64,000 nucleotides of DNA, taken from NCBI RefSeq assembly GCF_009696145.1, contig NZ_VUMO01000009.1:37471-101470 (forward strand), given 5' to 3'. Positions 33,270-41,742 of this stretch are shown here, piece by piece. A program made the position numbers and the translations under genes. The stretch comes from Pseudoramibacter porci (GTDB lineage: Bacteria; Bacillota; Clostridia; Eubacteriales; Eubacteriaceae). Position 1 is the first letter of the stretch; every line of letters starts with the position of its first letter. The notes under the pieces are model-generated. The model saw nothing but the letters and a program-made list of their open reading frames with translations, was not told the origin of the DNA and did not search any database.

Positions 33270-34283
33270 TTAAGGACGGGGACGGCGCTTTAATATGATC
33301 ACTTGAATGATGGCGAGAACGGCCGCTGCGGCAAGGAGAATCAGACCGATATCGGGGGCAATATTGCCAGAATTTGATCGATTTGCGTTGAAGACAACCC
33401 GAAAGCCGTATCCCTCGAGCGCTTCGATGAGTGCATTGGTAAAAAGACAAAACGCCGCGCCGATGGTGAGTCCGGCGCTGATTTTAAAGGGAACGGGCCA
33501 GCAGGTGTAGTGCGCGACGATAAATACGCCCCAGATCAGCGCGAGCATTGAGGCCGTTGAGGCGATCGGCACGGCAGGGTGTCCATCGCCGTAAAAAAAC
33601 TGTCCGAAAATCACGAGCAGACCGATTAATGCGGAGTCGACGCCGAGACAAAATGCAGCTTTGTGACGCATAAAAGGGAAATCCCAATCTGCGTATGCCA
33701 GAATAATTGGCAGGAATACGCTGAGCAGGCCGAGGGCCGTTCCGGGCAGGGCCATCCAGAGCCAATGCGGATCGTTCGTGGGGCTGACGATTCGGGCGAT
33801 GATTTCCAGCAGTAAAAGCGAAGCGAAGCTGGCGGCAAAACACTTGACGCCTTTGTCATTTTCTGCAAGCATTGGCACGTCGATCAGAGAGAACAACAAG
33901 GCGCACGCACCAAAAGTGTAGGCGAAAGTAGTTAAGCCGTTTCCCGTAGTGATCCCCCAGGTCAATGTGCCGAAGAGCATCGCGGCGTAAATGATACAGG
34001 TGACGCACAGCCAGATCGTCTTATTGCGTTTGTAGCGTCGGGCTTGTTCCTCGATTTGGCGCTGACGCCAATCGTCACTGGCGGTGAAGAGCTCGTGCTC
34101 TGAAATATGAAGGGCTTCACACAAAGGGCTGACGAGGGTCATGTCCGGATAGGACAGCCCGCGTTCCCATTTGCTGACCGCCGATTCGGAGACGAAGAGC
34201 TGGGCAGCCAGCTCTTTCTGGGTCATGCCCAGATTTTTTCTCTTGTTCTGAATATATTTGCCTAAACTTTTCTTTTCTTCCAT
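33270..34283 (-). CDS. Membrane-bound XRE family regulator
   Basis: 337 residues. Residues 1-60 are a helix-turn-helix (MTQKELAAQLFVSESAVSKWERG). After a basic link (RRYKRNK) there are about eight membrane segments to the C-terminus. A DNA-binding domain tethered to the membrane suggests it reads a membrane signal. It is divergent from the KaiC-like/PEP-synthase gene. GGAGG precedes the ATG. Confidence 0.8.
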   Translation of the reverse strand: MEEKKSLGKYIQNKRKNLGMTQKELAAQLFVSESAVSKWERGLSYPDMTLVSPLCEALHISEHELFTASDDWRQRQIEEQARRYKRNKTIWLCVTCIIYAAMLFGTLTWGITTGNGLTTFAYTFGACALLFSLIDVPMLAENDKGVKCFAASFASLLLLEIIARIVSPTNDPHWLWMALPGTALGLLSVFLPIILAYADWDFPFMRHKAAFCLGVDSALIGLLVIFGQFFYGDGHPAVPIASTASMLALIWGVFIVAHYTCWPVPFKISAGLTIGAAFCLFTNALIEALEGYGFRVVFNANRSNSGNIAPDIGLILLAAAAVLAIIQVIILKRRPRP

Positions 34284-34337
34284 CAGGATACCTCCAATGT
34301 TTTAGCAGGGCGCCGCTGCGTTTTAAGATTTAGGCTT

Positions 34338-34366
34338 ATCATAATTTGACGGCGCACAGCTGTCAA
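34338..34366 (-). promoter_or_regulatory. Promoter of the XRE regulator
   Basis: Minus strand TTGACA (34366-34361), 17-nt spacer, TATGAT (34343-34338). Confidence 0.82.
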
Positions 34367-34373
34367 GCATACG

Positions 34374-34402
34374 GGACTCGACTGTCGGTCGAGTCCTTAT
34401 TT
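34374..34402 (+). terminator. Isolated plus-strand terminator hairpin between divergent genes
   Basis: GGACTCGAC (34374-34382), TGTCG, GTCGAGTCC (34388-34396), TTATTT. No plus-strand gene ends nearby (the MATE gene ends at 33262), so it may insulate the next promoter or stop antisense transcription. Confidence 0.6.
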
Positions 34403-34455
34403 TATGCGGGTTTCAGGGAGGAGAAAGAAAATCAGTCGACGAATAATGAGCCGCG

Positions 34456-34464
34456 TGATACAAT
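34456..34464 (+). promoter_or_regulatory. Extended -10 promoter of the KaiC-like/PEP-synthase gene
   Basis: TG-A-TACAAT with no strong -35; the surrounding GTGATACAATAAAAG is identical to the promoter at 17351. Confidence 0.55.
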
Positions 34465-34505
34465 AAAAGAAAACGCAAACAATTATGAAACAGGGGGGTA
34501 ACAAA

Positions 34506-37085
34506 ATGGCAGCATTTGACCGCATTCCATCCGGCATCCCAGAGATGGACAAGGTGCTCGACAACATCCGGCTCGGCGACAATGTGGTGTGGCGGGTGTC
34601 CGATCTTGACGTTTTCAAAGCCTTTGTCAATCCCTACGTCAGGCAGGCCGTCGCAGACGGGCGGCATGTCGTCTACGTGCGCTTCGCTGCCCACGATTCG
34701 CTGATTGACGATTTGACGGGCGTGGAAGTGGTTCAGGTCGAATTGTCCCATCGGTTCGAGACTTTCACCGTCGATATTCACAACATCATCGAACAGCGTG
34801 GCAAGGACGTGTTTTACGTCTTCGATTGCCTCTCAGAGCTGCAGACCGCCTGGTCGACGGATTTGATGATGGGCAATTTCTTTCAGGTGACCTGTCCTTT
34901 TCTTTTTGAAATGGACACCGTGGCGTATTTTCCGCTGATGCGGGGCAAACATTCCTTAAAGGCTGTGGCGAAAATCCGCGACACGGCTCAGATTTTCCTG
35001 GATGCCTACGACGACGGCACGAATATTTACGTGCGGCCGGAAAAGGTGTGGCGCCGGTTTTCTGAAACGATGTTTCTGCCCCAGCTCTATCAGCCAAAGG
35101 ACGGAACGTTCCGCCCGATCCTCGACGGGGTGCAGGCCAGCCAGTTTTATCGGGCGCTGAATCGGGAACGATGGCCGGGCAGAGAACAGAACAGCGACGC
35201 CTGGGACCGATTCTTTGACCGGACCATGGAACAGTTTGAAAACGGCCAAGATGTTTCCGAGGAAAAGAGCCGGATGTGCCGGATCATGATCACCCGGGAC
35301 GAACGGCTGCGGCCGCTGGTGCGTAAGTATTTCAAGCTCGAAGACTATTTCGACGTGCGCCTGCGGATGGTGGGGACCGGACTCATCGGCGGCAAAGCCT
35401 GCGGGATGCTCCTCGCGCGGAAAATTGTCGAGCGCAACTGCCCGGAGATCGCGGCGCGGCTCGAGCCCCACGATTCGTTTTATGTGGGCTCCGACGTCTT
35501 TTATTCGTATATCGTTGAAAATCATTTCTGGGATTTACGCGTGCGCCAGCGCCGCCCGGAAGAATACTTTTCCCTGGCCGGACCCCTGGCCGAAAAGCTT
35601 CGGACAGGCAAATTCACCAAAGAGATGGAGGATCAATTCTGCAAGCTCTTGGAATATTTCGGCCAAGACCCCATTATCGTGCGCTCCAGCAGCATCCTGG
35701 AGGATGGCTTCGGCAATGCCTTTGCGGGCAAATACGAATCCGTCTTCTGCGCCAATACCGGCCCGATGGAAACGCGGCTCGCCGAATTTGAAGACGCAGT
35801 CCGCCAGGTCTACGCCAGCACGATGAGCTTGTCGGCGCTGACTTACCGCAAGGACCGCGGCTTGGATCAGCGGGATGAACAGATGGCGCTTTTGGTGCAG
35901 CGCGTTTCCGGCTCCTATTACGGCAATGTGTACATGCCTTGCGCGGCCGGTGTCGGTTATTCCTACAGCCCCTATCGATTTTTAAAGGATCTCGATCCCG
36001 AAGCCGGGATGCTCAGACTGGTGATGGGGCTCGGCACGTCGGCCGTCGACCGGACCGAGGGCTCCTATCCAAGGCTCGTCAGTCTCGACAAGCCAGAGGT
36101 CGTGTCGGCGGTCAGTTCGGCAGAAAAGCACCGTTACTCTCAGCGCGGCGTCGAATACATCAGCAGCAAGACCCGCAAGGTGGAGCAGGCGTTGTCCAAC
36201 CGGATTGAGCCGCTGCTGCCGGCGTACATGAAAAAGCTGCTCTTCGAGCACGATTGGGATGCGGAGCGTCAATTCCGGGAACGGGGCAGCAATCGCGAGA
36301 TTCTGTTCGTTTCCTGCGCGGGGCTTGTGAAAAATAAGGCGCTGATGCAGGACATGCGGGAAATGATGGCCGAAATTCAGCGGGTTTACCAATACCCGGT
36401 GGATATCGAGTTCACCATCAATCTGGCGGAGGACGGCACCTACGTCATCAACCTGCTGCAGTGCCGGCCGCTTCAGGTTTTCAAAGACGACGGCGAGACC
36501 GACATGCCCGAGACATTTTCACCGGACAAGGTTGTCCTCGAGTGTGATGGCGCGTCGATGGGGCTGTCTCTGACCCAGAAAATCGACGCTGTGGCCTACG
36601 TCGATCCGGTCGCGTATTACGAAATGCCCTACGTCGACAAGACACGCGTCGCCAAAGTCATCGGTCAGATCAACTGGCACTTTAAAAAATCTGGCAGGCA
36701 TTTAATCCTGATGGTGCCCGGGCGGGTTGGCACATCCTCGCCGGAGCTCGGTGTGCCGACGATGTTTTCCGATATCGACGGGTTCGACGCGGTGTTCGAA
36801 ATTGCCGACTCCCGCGCCGGCTACAGTCCGGAACTTTCCTACGGCAGCCACATTTTCCAGGATCTCGTTGAAGCGAAAATTTTGTATACCGCGGTTTTCG
36901 AAAATGAGAAAACGAAAATATTCGACCCAGAAAAATTCAAAGATCTGCCGAACAGGATCGCCGAAGTGATTCAGGATACGACCCATATTGAGGGTGTGGT
37001 TAGCCTATTCGACACGGCTCAGGCTGGGCTGACCGTTTATCACGACATGTCGGCGCAGCGGCTTGTCTTGGCGTTTGATGCGTAG
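34506..37085 (+). CDS. Degenerate KaiC/RecA-like domain fused to PEP-synthase ATP-grasp domain; function unknown
   Basis: 859 residues from the ATG at 34506 (GGGGGG ribosome site). Residues about 1-190 open like KaiC (IPSGIPEMDKVLDNIRLGD) but the P-loop position reads RVSDLDVFKAF, without GxxGxGK[ST]; DVFYVFDCLSEL resembles a Walker B strand. About 290-690 is the PEP-synthase/pyruvate-phosphate-dikinase nucleotide-binding domain (IGGKACGM; VRSSSILEDGFGN; EFTINL and LLQCRPLQ). The remaining 170 residues have conserved-looking LGVPTMFSDID and ELSYGSHIFQDL. The phosphohistidine swivel and PEP-binding barrel of true PEP synthase are missing, so it cannot carry out that whole reaction. It is alone on its transcript, divergent from the membrane XRE regulator. 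Confidence 0.7.
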   Translation: MAAFDRIPSGIPEMDKVLDNIRLGDNVVWRVSDLDVFKAFVNPYVRQAVADGRHVVYVRFAAHDSLIDDLTGVEVVQVELSHRFETFTVDIHNIIEQRGKDVFYVFDCLSELQTAWSTDLMMGNFFQVTCPFLFEMDTVAYFPLMRGKHSLKAVAKIRDTAQIFLDAYDDGTNIYVRPEKVWRRFSETMFLPQLYQPKDGTFRPILDGVQASQFYRALNRERWPGREQNSDAWDRFFDRTMEQFENGQDVSEEKSRMCRIMITRDERLRPLVRKYFKLEDYFDVRLRMVGTGLIGGKACGMLLARKIVERNCPEIAARLEPHDSFYVGSDVFYSYIVENHFWDLRVRQRRPEEYFSLAGPLAEKLRTGKFTKEMEDQFCKLLEYFGQDPIIVRSSSILEDGFGNAFAGKYESVFCANTGPMETRLAEFEDAVRQVYASTMSLSALTYRKDRGLDQRDEQMALLVQRVSGSYYGNVYMPCAAGVGYSYSPYRFLKDLDPEAGMLRLVMGLGTSAVDRTEGSYPRLVSLDKPEVVSAVSSAEKHRYSQRGVEYISSKTRKVEQALSNRIEPLLPAYMKKLLFEHDWDAERQFRERGSNREILFVSCAGLVKNKALMQDMREMMAEIQRVYQYPVDIEFTINLAEDGTYVINLLQCRPLQVFKDDGETDMPETFSPDKVVLECDGASMGLSLTQKIDAVAYVDPVAYYEMPYVDKTRVAKVIGQINWHFKKSGRHLILMVPGRVGTSSPELGVPTMFSDIDGFDAVFEIADSRAGYSPELSYGSHIFQDLVEAKILYTAVFENEKTKIFDPEKFKDLPNRIAEVIQDTTHIEGVVSLFDTAQAGLTVYHDMSAQRLVLAFDA

Positions 37086-37093
37086 TTCATTTC

Positions 37094-37119
37094 AGCTCTG
37101 GCTTCAGGCCAGAGCTTTT
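37094..37119 (+). terminator. Terminator of the KaiC-like/PEP-synthase gene
   Basis: AGCTCTGGC (37094-37102) pairs with G plus CCAGAGCT (37108-37116), then TTTT. Confidence 0.8.
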
Positions 37120-37182
37120 CTATGCAGAAAATCCATTCCATGTTAAAATAGAAGTAATTTTGATAGAAAGAATAGTGAAAAA

Positions 37183-38196
37183 ATGAAGATTTTACATATT
37201 GGAAAGCGGGGCAATCTGCAGCGCTTTACCCAGAAAAGCAGTATTTTACGGACTATGACGCTGGTGGACGTCCCGATGAATGAGCCGGTATCGGCGTATT
37301 TGAAAGATGGCGCCGACGCAGATTTTATCATCGCGGACGCGATGGCGCCGGTGACAGGGGAGTTGATCCAAAGCATGCCGAATCTGAAGCTCATTCATTC
37401 CGAAGGCGTTGCTTACAACAGTTTCGATTTGGAGGCGGCGGACGCGTGCGGTGTCTACGTCTGCAATTCCAAAGGAATGAATGCGGTCGCCGTGGCGGAA
37501 CAGGCCGTGCTCCTCATGGTTGGCATGCTCAGAAATGTGGCCCAGGGTGATGCCGCAGTTCGAGCCGGCCATCAAATTGAAATGAAGGAAGGCTACATGG
37601 TCAGGAGTGACTTGCGGGAGCTTTCGGAATTTTCGATCGGCCTCATTGGCTACGGTGACATCGCCCGCGAGACCGCGAGGCTGGTCCGGGCCTACGGCGT
37701 TTCGACGATTTACTACAACAAGCGGCACCGCCTGAATCCAGAAGAAGAAAAGGCACAGGGCGTCATCTACAAGCCGATGGATGAGCTGCTCCAAGCGAGC
37801 GGCATCGTCAGCCTCCATCTGCCGGTCAACGCGGAGACGACCCATTTTGCGAACCGCCGGTTTTTCGAGCTGATGCAGCCGGGCAGCTATCTGGTCAATA
37901 CGGCTCGGGGTGAGCTCGTGGACGATCAGGCGCTGATCGACGCCCTAGCGTCGGGGAAACTCGCGATGGCGGGGCTGGACACACTGGACGGCGAGCCGGT
38001 CCAGACCAGTCATCCGCTGTTGTGTCAGTCCGCTTCCGTTGAAAAGAAATTGCTCTTCAGCCCCCACATCGGCGGCATTACCGCCCAGAGCTTTGCCAGA
38101 AGCTACGCGATGGCCGATGCAGATATTCGCGCGGTTCTGGAAGGCAGACGGCCGGCGCGCGTGGTCAATCACGTTGAACAGGGGAGGGCGCAATGA
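37183..38196 (+). CDS. D-isomer-specific 2-hydroxyacid dehydrogenase
   Basis: 337 residues. NAD-binding GLIGYGDIARETARL near residue 150, the NTARGELVDDQAL segment with its arginine, and SPHIGGIT giving the catalytic histidine. Interconverts a 2-keto acid and a D-2-hydroxyacid; the exact acid is unclear. Its stop overlaps the SulP start (ATGA), so the two are co-translated. Confidence 0.85.
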   Translation: MKILHIGKRGNLQRFTQKSSILRTMTLVDVPMNEPVSAYLKDGADADFIIADAMAPVTGELIQSMPNLKLIHSEGVAYNSFDLEAADACGVYVCNSKGMNAVAVAEQAVLLMVGMLRNVAQGDAAVRAGHQIEMKEGYMVRSDLRELSEFSIGLIGYGDIARETARLVRAYGVSTIYYNKRHRLNPEEEKAQGVIYKPMDELLQASGIVSLHLPVNAETTHFANRRFFELMQPGSYLVNTARGELVDDQALIDALASGKLAMAGLDTLDGEPVQTSHPLLCQSASVEKKLLFSPHIGGITAQSFARSYAMADADIRAVLEGRRPARVVNHVEQGRAQ

Positions 38197-40382
38197 AAGT
38201 CTTCCCGACGATTCTCGGACAAAGGATCAACATCAAAAACGACATCGTGGCCGGGCTGATCACAGCGGCTGTGTCCATTCCGATTTCCATGGGCTACGCG
38301 CAGATTGCCGGGCTTCCCGCGGTCTACGGGCTTTACGGATCGGTGCTGCCGATTCTGTTTTTTGCGCTGATGTCGACGTCGCCCCACATGATTTTCGGGG
38401 TCGACGCGGCGCCGGCCGCACTGACCGGATCGGTTCTCGTCTCCCTTGGCATCGCGGCAGAGTCGGCAGCGGCGCTGAAGGCTGTGCCGTTAATCACCCT
38501 GTGCACCGCCTGCTGGCTGCTGGTCTTTTCTGTGCTGCGCTTCGGCCATTTCGTGCGCTACATTTCAGAGGCCGTCATGGGCGGCTTCATCACGGGCATC
38601 GGCGTCGAAATCATCACGATGCAGGTGCCCAAGCTCTTTGGCGGGCCGGTGGGCCACGGCGAGCTGCCGGAGCTGATCGTCCACATCGTGCACAGCGCCG
38701 CCGCGTTTAACGGCGTATCCTTCGCCCTGGGCGCGGGGACGTTGGCCGTGCTGCTCGCCAGCCGCAAATGGCTGCCGAAGTTTCCGATGGCGGTGGTCGT
38801 GATGTTCGCCGGGGCGCTGCTCAATTGGCGGATCAATTTGACCCGTTTCGGCGTCGCGACCCTGCCCAGCGTGTCGCCGGGGCTGCCCCATTTTGTCAAT
38901 CCCGCGGCGGCAGCCGGGGTGCTGCCGATGGATACGATCATTAAGTACAGCATGACGATTGCACTGGTGATTACGGCGGAGACCCTTCTTTCCTCCAGCA
39001 ACATGGCAGAGCGCAAGGGCGTCACGCTTAAACCCAATCAAGGGATTTTGGCTTACGCTCTCGGCAATTTCGCGGCGGCGTTCACGGGCTGCTGCCCAGT
39101 CAATGGGTCCGTTTCCCGAATGGGGATCGCCGATCAATTTGGCAGCGATTCTCAGCTCACCGGGATTGTGGCCGGTCTTGCGATGATCGCGATTCTGCTT
39201 TTCGGGACCGGATTTATCGGTTTTCTGCCGGTGCCGGTGCTGACGGCGATCGTAATTTCAGCGCTGCTGGGCATTTTGGAAATCGACGAGGCCGTGCATT
39301 TGGCTAAAATCGATTGGCGCGAATTCATGATTTTTGTCGGGGCGTTCTGCGGCGTCGTGCTGCTCGGCACCATTTACGGCGTCGTCATCGGCGTGGCGTT
39401 GTCCTTTGTGGTGGTGCTGATGCGGACGATGACACCGCCCCGCACCTTCCTCGGCGTGATGCCGGGGCAGCTCCGGTTTTACGATCTGCGTACTGCGCAG
39501 GGGGCCAAGCCCATCGCTGGCGCGGTGCTCTACCGGTTTTCGTCTAATTTATATTTCGCCAATTACGATTTGTTCGAAGAAGATATTTTAGGTGCCATTC
39601 GTCCCGACACGAAGACGGTGATCGTCGACGCGTCCGGAATCACGAGTATCGATTATACAGCGGCGAAAAAAATAGACGCCCTTTACAAACGGTTAAAGGA
39701 CCGCGGCATCCGCCTCTATTTGACAGAGCACATCAGCAGCGTGAACCAGACCCTGCGTGAAGCGGACCGGGACGCGATGATCCAGGAGGGAAGCGTGGTG
39801 CGGACGATGACCGGCGCGCTTTTGGCGGCTGGCTATCATCCGCCCTATCCGGTGGAAGGCGGCGAAAGCAATTCGCCGAATTTAAAGCGTTCACGCCGGC
39901 ATTTGCTGCTGCACGATATTGAATGGGCCTTTGGCGACAAGGCCAACGATGAAATTGCGGCCTACGTCCAGGCCATCGTCGCCCATTGGCAGCAGTCTGA
40001 AGAGGCAGGAGACAGTCTGGAAGCCTTCATGCGGCACTCACCGGTCTGGCAGCATTTAAACGGCGTCCGCGAAGACGATTTGCTCGAACATTTGCAGCAG
40101 CGCATCGGGGCCATTGCGAAAAAGCTGGACCTTAGTGCTGAGGAGATTCAAAAAGCCTTGGGCGAAAGACGCCGCCAGATCGCCGAACAGATGAAGCGGG
40201 AGGACCCGCAGATGTACGCCATGCTCAAGGCGCACCGCGGCGAATTGGACGAATTTGAACGCGGTCTGGGAAAATCGCGGTTGAACGGACGGAAAATTTC
40301 CGGACTTGACAATCTGCGCGACTATCTGCACGATTTGAGACATCTCATCGACCGGCACAATCAAACCCCAAAAGATAAATAA
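38193..40382 (+). CDS. SulP family anion transporter with STAS domain and C-terminal extension
   Basis: 729 residues. Membrane part to about residue 420 with the SulP opening IPISMGYAQIAGLPAVYGLY; STAS domain about 445-555 (VDASGITSIDYTAAKKID). A further 170-residue charged, helical tail (556-729) is not part of the usual SulP protein and is unassigned. The family carries sulfate, bicarbonate or carboxylates. Coupling to a hydroxyacid dehydrogenase hints at an organic anion, while sulfite reductase in the window hints at sulfate. Confidence 0.87.
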   Translation: MKVFPTILGQRINIKNDIVAGLITAAVSIPISMGYAQIAGLPAVYGLYGSVLPILFFALMSTSPHMIFGVDAAPAALTGSVLVSLGIAAESAAALKAVPLITLCTACWLLVFSVLRFGHFVRYISEAVMGGFITGIGVEIITMQVPKLFGGPVGHGELPELIVHIVHSAAAFNGVSFALGAGTLAVLLASRKWLPKFPMAVVVMFAGALLNWRINLTRFGVATLPSVSPGLPHFVNPAAAAGVLPMDTIIKYSMTIALVITAETLLSSSNMAERKGVTLKPNQGILAYALGNFAAAFTGCCPVNGSVSRMGIADQFGSDSQLTGIVAGLAMIAILLFGTGFIGFLPVPVLTAIVISALLGILEIDEAVHLAKIDWREFMIFVGAFCGVVLLGTIYGVVIGVALSFVVVLMRTMTPPRTFLGVMPGQLRFYDLRTAQGAKPIAGAVLYRFSSNLYFANYDLFEEDILGAIRPDTKTVIVDASGITSIDYTAAKKIDALYKRLKDRGIRLYLTEHISSVNQTLREADRDAMIQEGSVVRTMTGALLAAGYHPPYPVEGGESNSPNLKRSRRHLLLHDIEWAFGDKANDEIAAYVQAIVAHWQQSEEAGDSLEAFMRHSPVWQHLNGVREDDLLEHLQQRIGAIAKKLDLSAEEIQKALGERRRQIAEQMKREDPQMYAMLKAHRGELDEFERGLGKSRLNGRKISGLDNLRDYLHDLRHLIDRHNQTPKDK

Positions 40383-40430
40383 CGGATCACAAGATCAAGC
40401 GAATCACAATAGTGAAGGAGTCAATAAAAA

Positions 40431-41102
40431 ATGGAAAGACAGACATCAGAAGAAGCAAAAAAGAGTAACGCCACGGCAGAGGCCTGCGGCATGGCGGAGA
40501 TGAAGAAAAAACAAGACCTCCCCATTGTACTGGCTTCCCAGTCGCCGCGGCGCAGGGCACTGCTCCGGCAGGTCGGCATCGATCCGGTGGTCATGCCGTC
40601 GACGATCGACGAAGGGATCGAAACGACCGATCCGGAGGAAGCGGTCAAAACGCTGTCCCGGCAGAAGGCAGAGAACGTCGCGGACCAACTCAACGCCCGC
40701 GCGCTGATCATCGCGGCGGATACCGTCGTCGCGGCAGAAGGCAAAATTCTCGGCAAGCCGAAAAATCACGAAGAGGCGGCCGAGATGATCTGCATGATCG
40801 AAGGCAAAACCCATCAGGTTTACACCGGCGTGACCTTGATGCTCTCTGAGGGCGGCAGGACGCCCGTCACCTTTGCCGAAAAGACCGACGTGCACGTCTA
40901 CCCGATGACGGCGGACGAAATCGCCGCCTACGCCAGCACCGACGAACCGATGGACAAGGCGGGCGGTTACGCGATACAAGGGGCGTTTTCCGCCTATATC
41001 CGCGGGATTGACGGGGATTACACCAATGTCGTCGGGCTGCCGGTGGGCGCACTGTATCAGGCCCTCAAGGCTTTTATTTCAAAGGCTGAAAAGGAAGTGT
41101 AA
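40431..41102 (+). CDS. maf: Maf-like nucleoside triphosphate pyrophosphatase
   Basis: 223 residues. After an unusual N-terminal tail of about 30 residues, the Maf opening IVLASQSPRRRALLRQVG appears, with AADTVVAAEGKILGKP and the later AGGYAIQG motif. Maf enzymes hydrolyse non-standard or excess nucleotides (dTTP, UTP, modified bases) to the monophosphate. GAAGGAG precedes the ATG; xpt starts 1 bp after its stop. Confidence 0.88.
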   Translation: MERQTSEEAKKSNATAEACGMAEMKKKQDLPIVLASQSPRRRALLRQVGIDPVVMPSTIDEGIETTDPEEAVKTLSRQKAENVADQLNARALIIAADTVVAAEGKILGKPKNHEEAAEMICMIEGKTHQVYTGVTLMLSEGGRTPVTFAEKTDVHVYPMTADEIAAYASTDEPMDKAGGYAIQGAFSAYIRGIDGDYTNVVGLPVGALYQALKAFISKAEKEV

Positions 41103-41103
41103 G

Positions 41104-41673
41104 ATGGAATTACTCAAACAGCGCATCCTAAAAGACGGCGAAATTCAGGACGGCGGGATTTTAAAAGTGGGCAGCTTCCTCAACCATCAGATCGATATTG
41201 AGCTCATGGATGAAATCGGCCGGGCTTTTTATGAACTGTACAAAGACGCCGGCATCAATAAAATCATGACCATCGAAGCGTCGGGCATTGCCATCGCGTC
41301 GATGACGGCCCGGCATTTTAAAGCACCGGTGGTTTTTGCCAAAAAGGCGAAAAGTTTAAACCTCGGCAGTCAGGTTTACACGTCGCGGGTGCATTCTTTT
41401 ACTTACGACAGAGATTATGATGTCACCGTCGACAAACGCTATTTGACGAAAGCGGACCGGGTTTTGATCGTCGACGATTTTATGGCCCGGGGCAAGGCCA
41501 TGACCGGGCTGTTAGATATCTGCCGGCAGGCTGGGAGCGAAGTCTGCGGCGTCGGCATCTGCATCGAGAAAGGCTTTCAAGGCGGCGGAGACGCCCTGAG
41601 GGAACAGGGGGTCCGGGTCGAAAGCCTCGCCATAGTGGCGCACATCGAAAATGGAAAAATTGTTTTTAGATAA
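41104..41673 (+). CDS. xpt: Xanthine phosphoribosyltransferase
   Basis: 190 residues, the usual Xpt length. MELLKQRILKDGEI is the family opening, and RVLIVDDFMARGKAM is the PRPP-binding loop. Salvages xanthine to XMP. Its start lies 1 bp after maf, so it is expressed from the maf transcript and not from its own purine-riboswitch leader as in Bacillus. A terminator follows. Confidence 0.93.
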   Translation: MELLKQRILKDGEIQDGGILKVGSFLNHQIDIELMDEIGRAFYELYKDAGINKIMTIEASGIAIASMTARHFKAPVVFAKKAKSLNLGSQVYTSRVHSFTYDRDYDVTVDKRYLTKADRVLIVDDFMARGKAMTGLLDICRQAGSEVCGVGICIEKGFQGGGDALREQGVRVESLAIVAHIENGKIVFR

Positions 41674-41693
41674 AATTTTGGTGAGATAAAAAT

Positions 41694-41724
41694 AAACCCC
41701 GAAAGCAAAAGCTTTCGGGGTTTT
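41694..41724. terminator. Bidirectional terminator between xpt and guaB
   Basis: AAACCCCGAAAGC (41694-41706), AAAA, GCTTTCGGGGTTTT (41711-41724). The minus side also has a T-run. Confidence 0.92.
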
Positions 41725-41742
41725 GGTTTGGTTTAAGTTTTA

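Noticed and set aside
40383..41103. Purine riboswitch before xpt
   Set aside because: xpt starts 1 bp after maf, leaving no room, and nothing like the conserved purine aptamer core was seen before maf.
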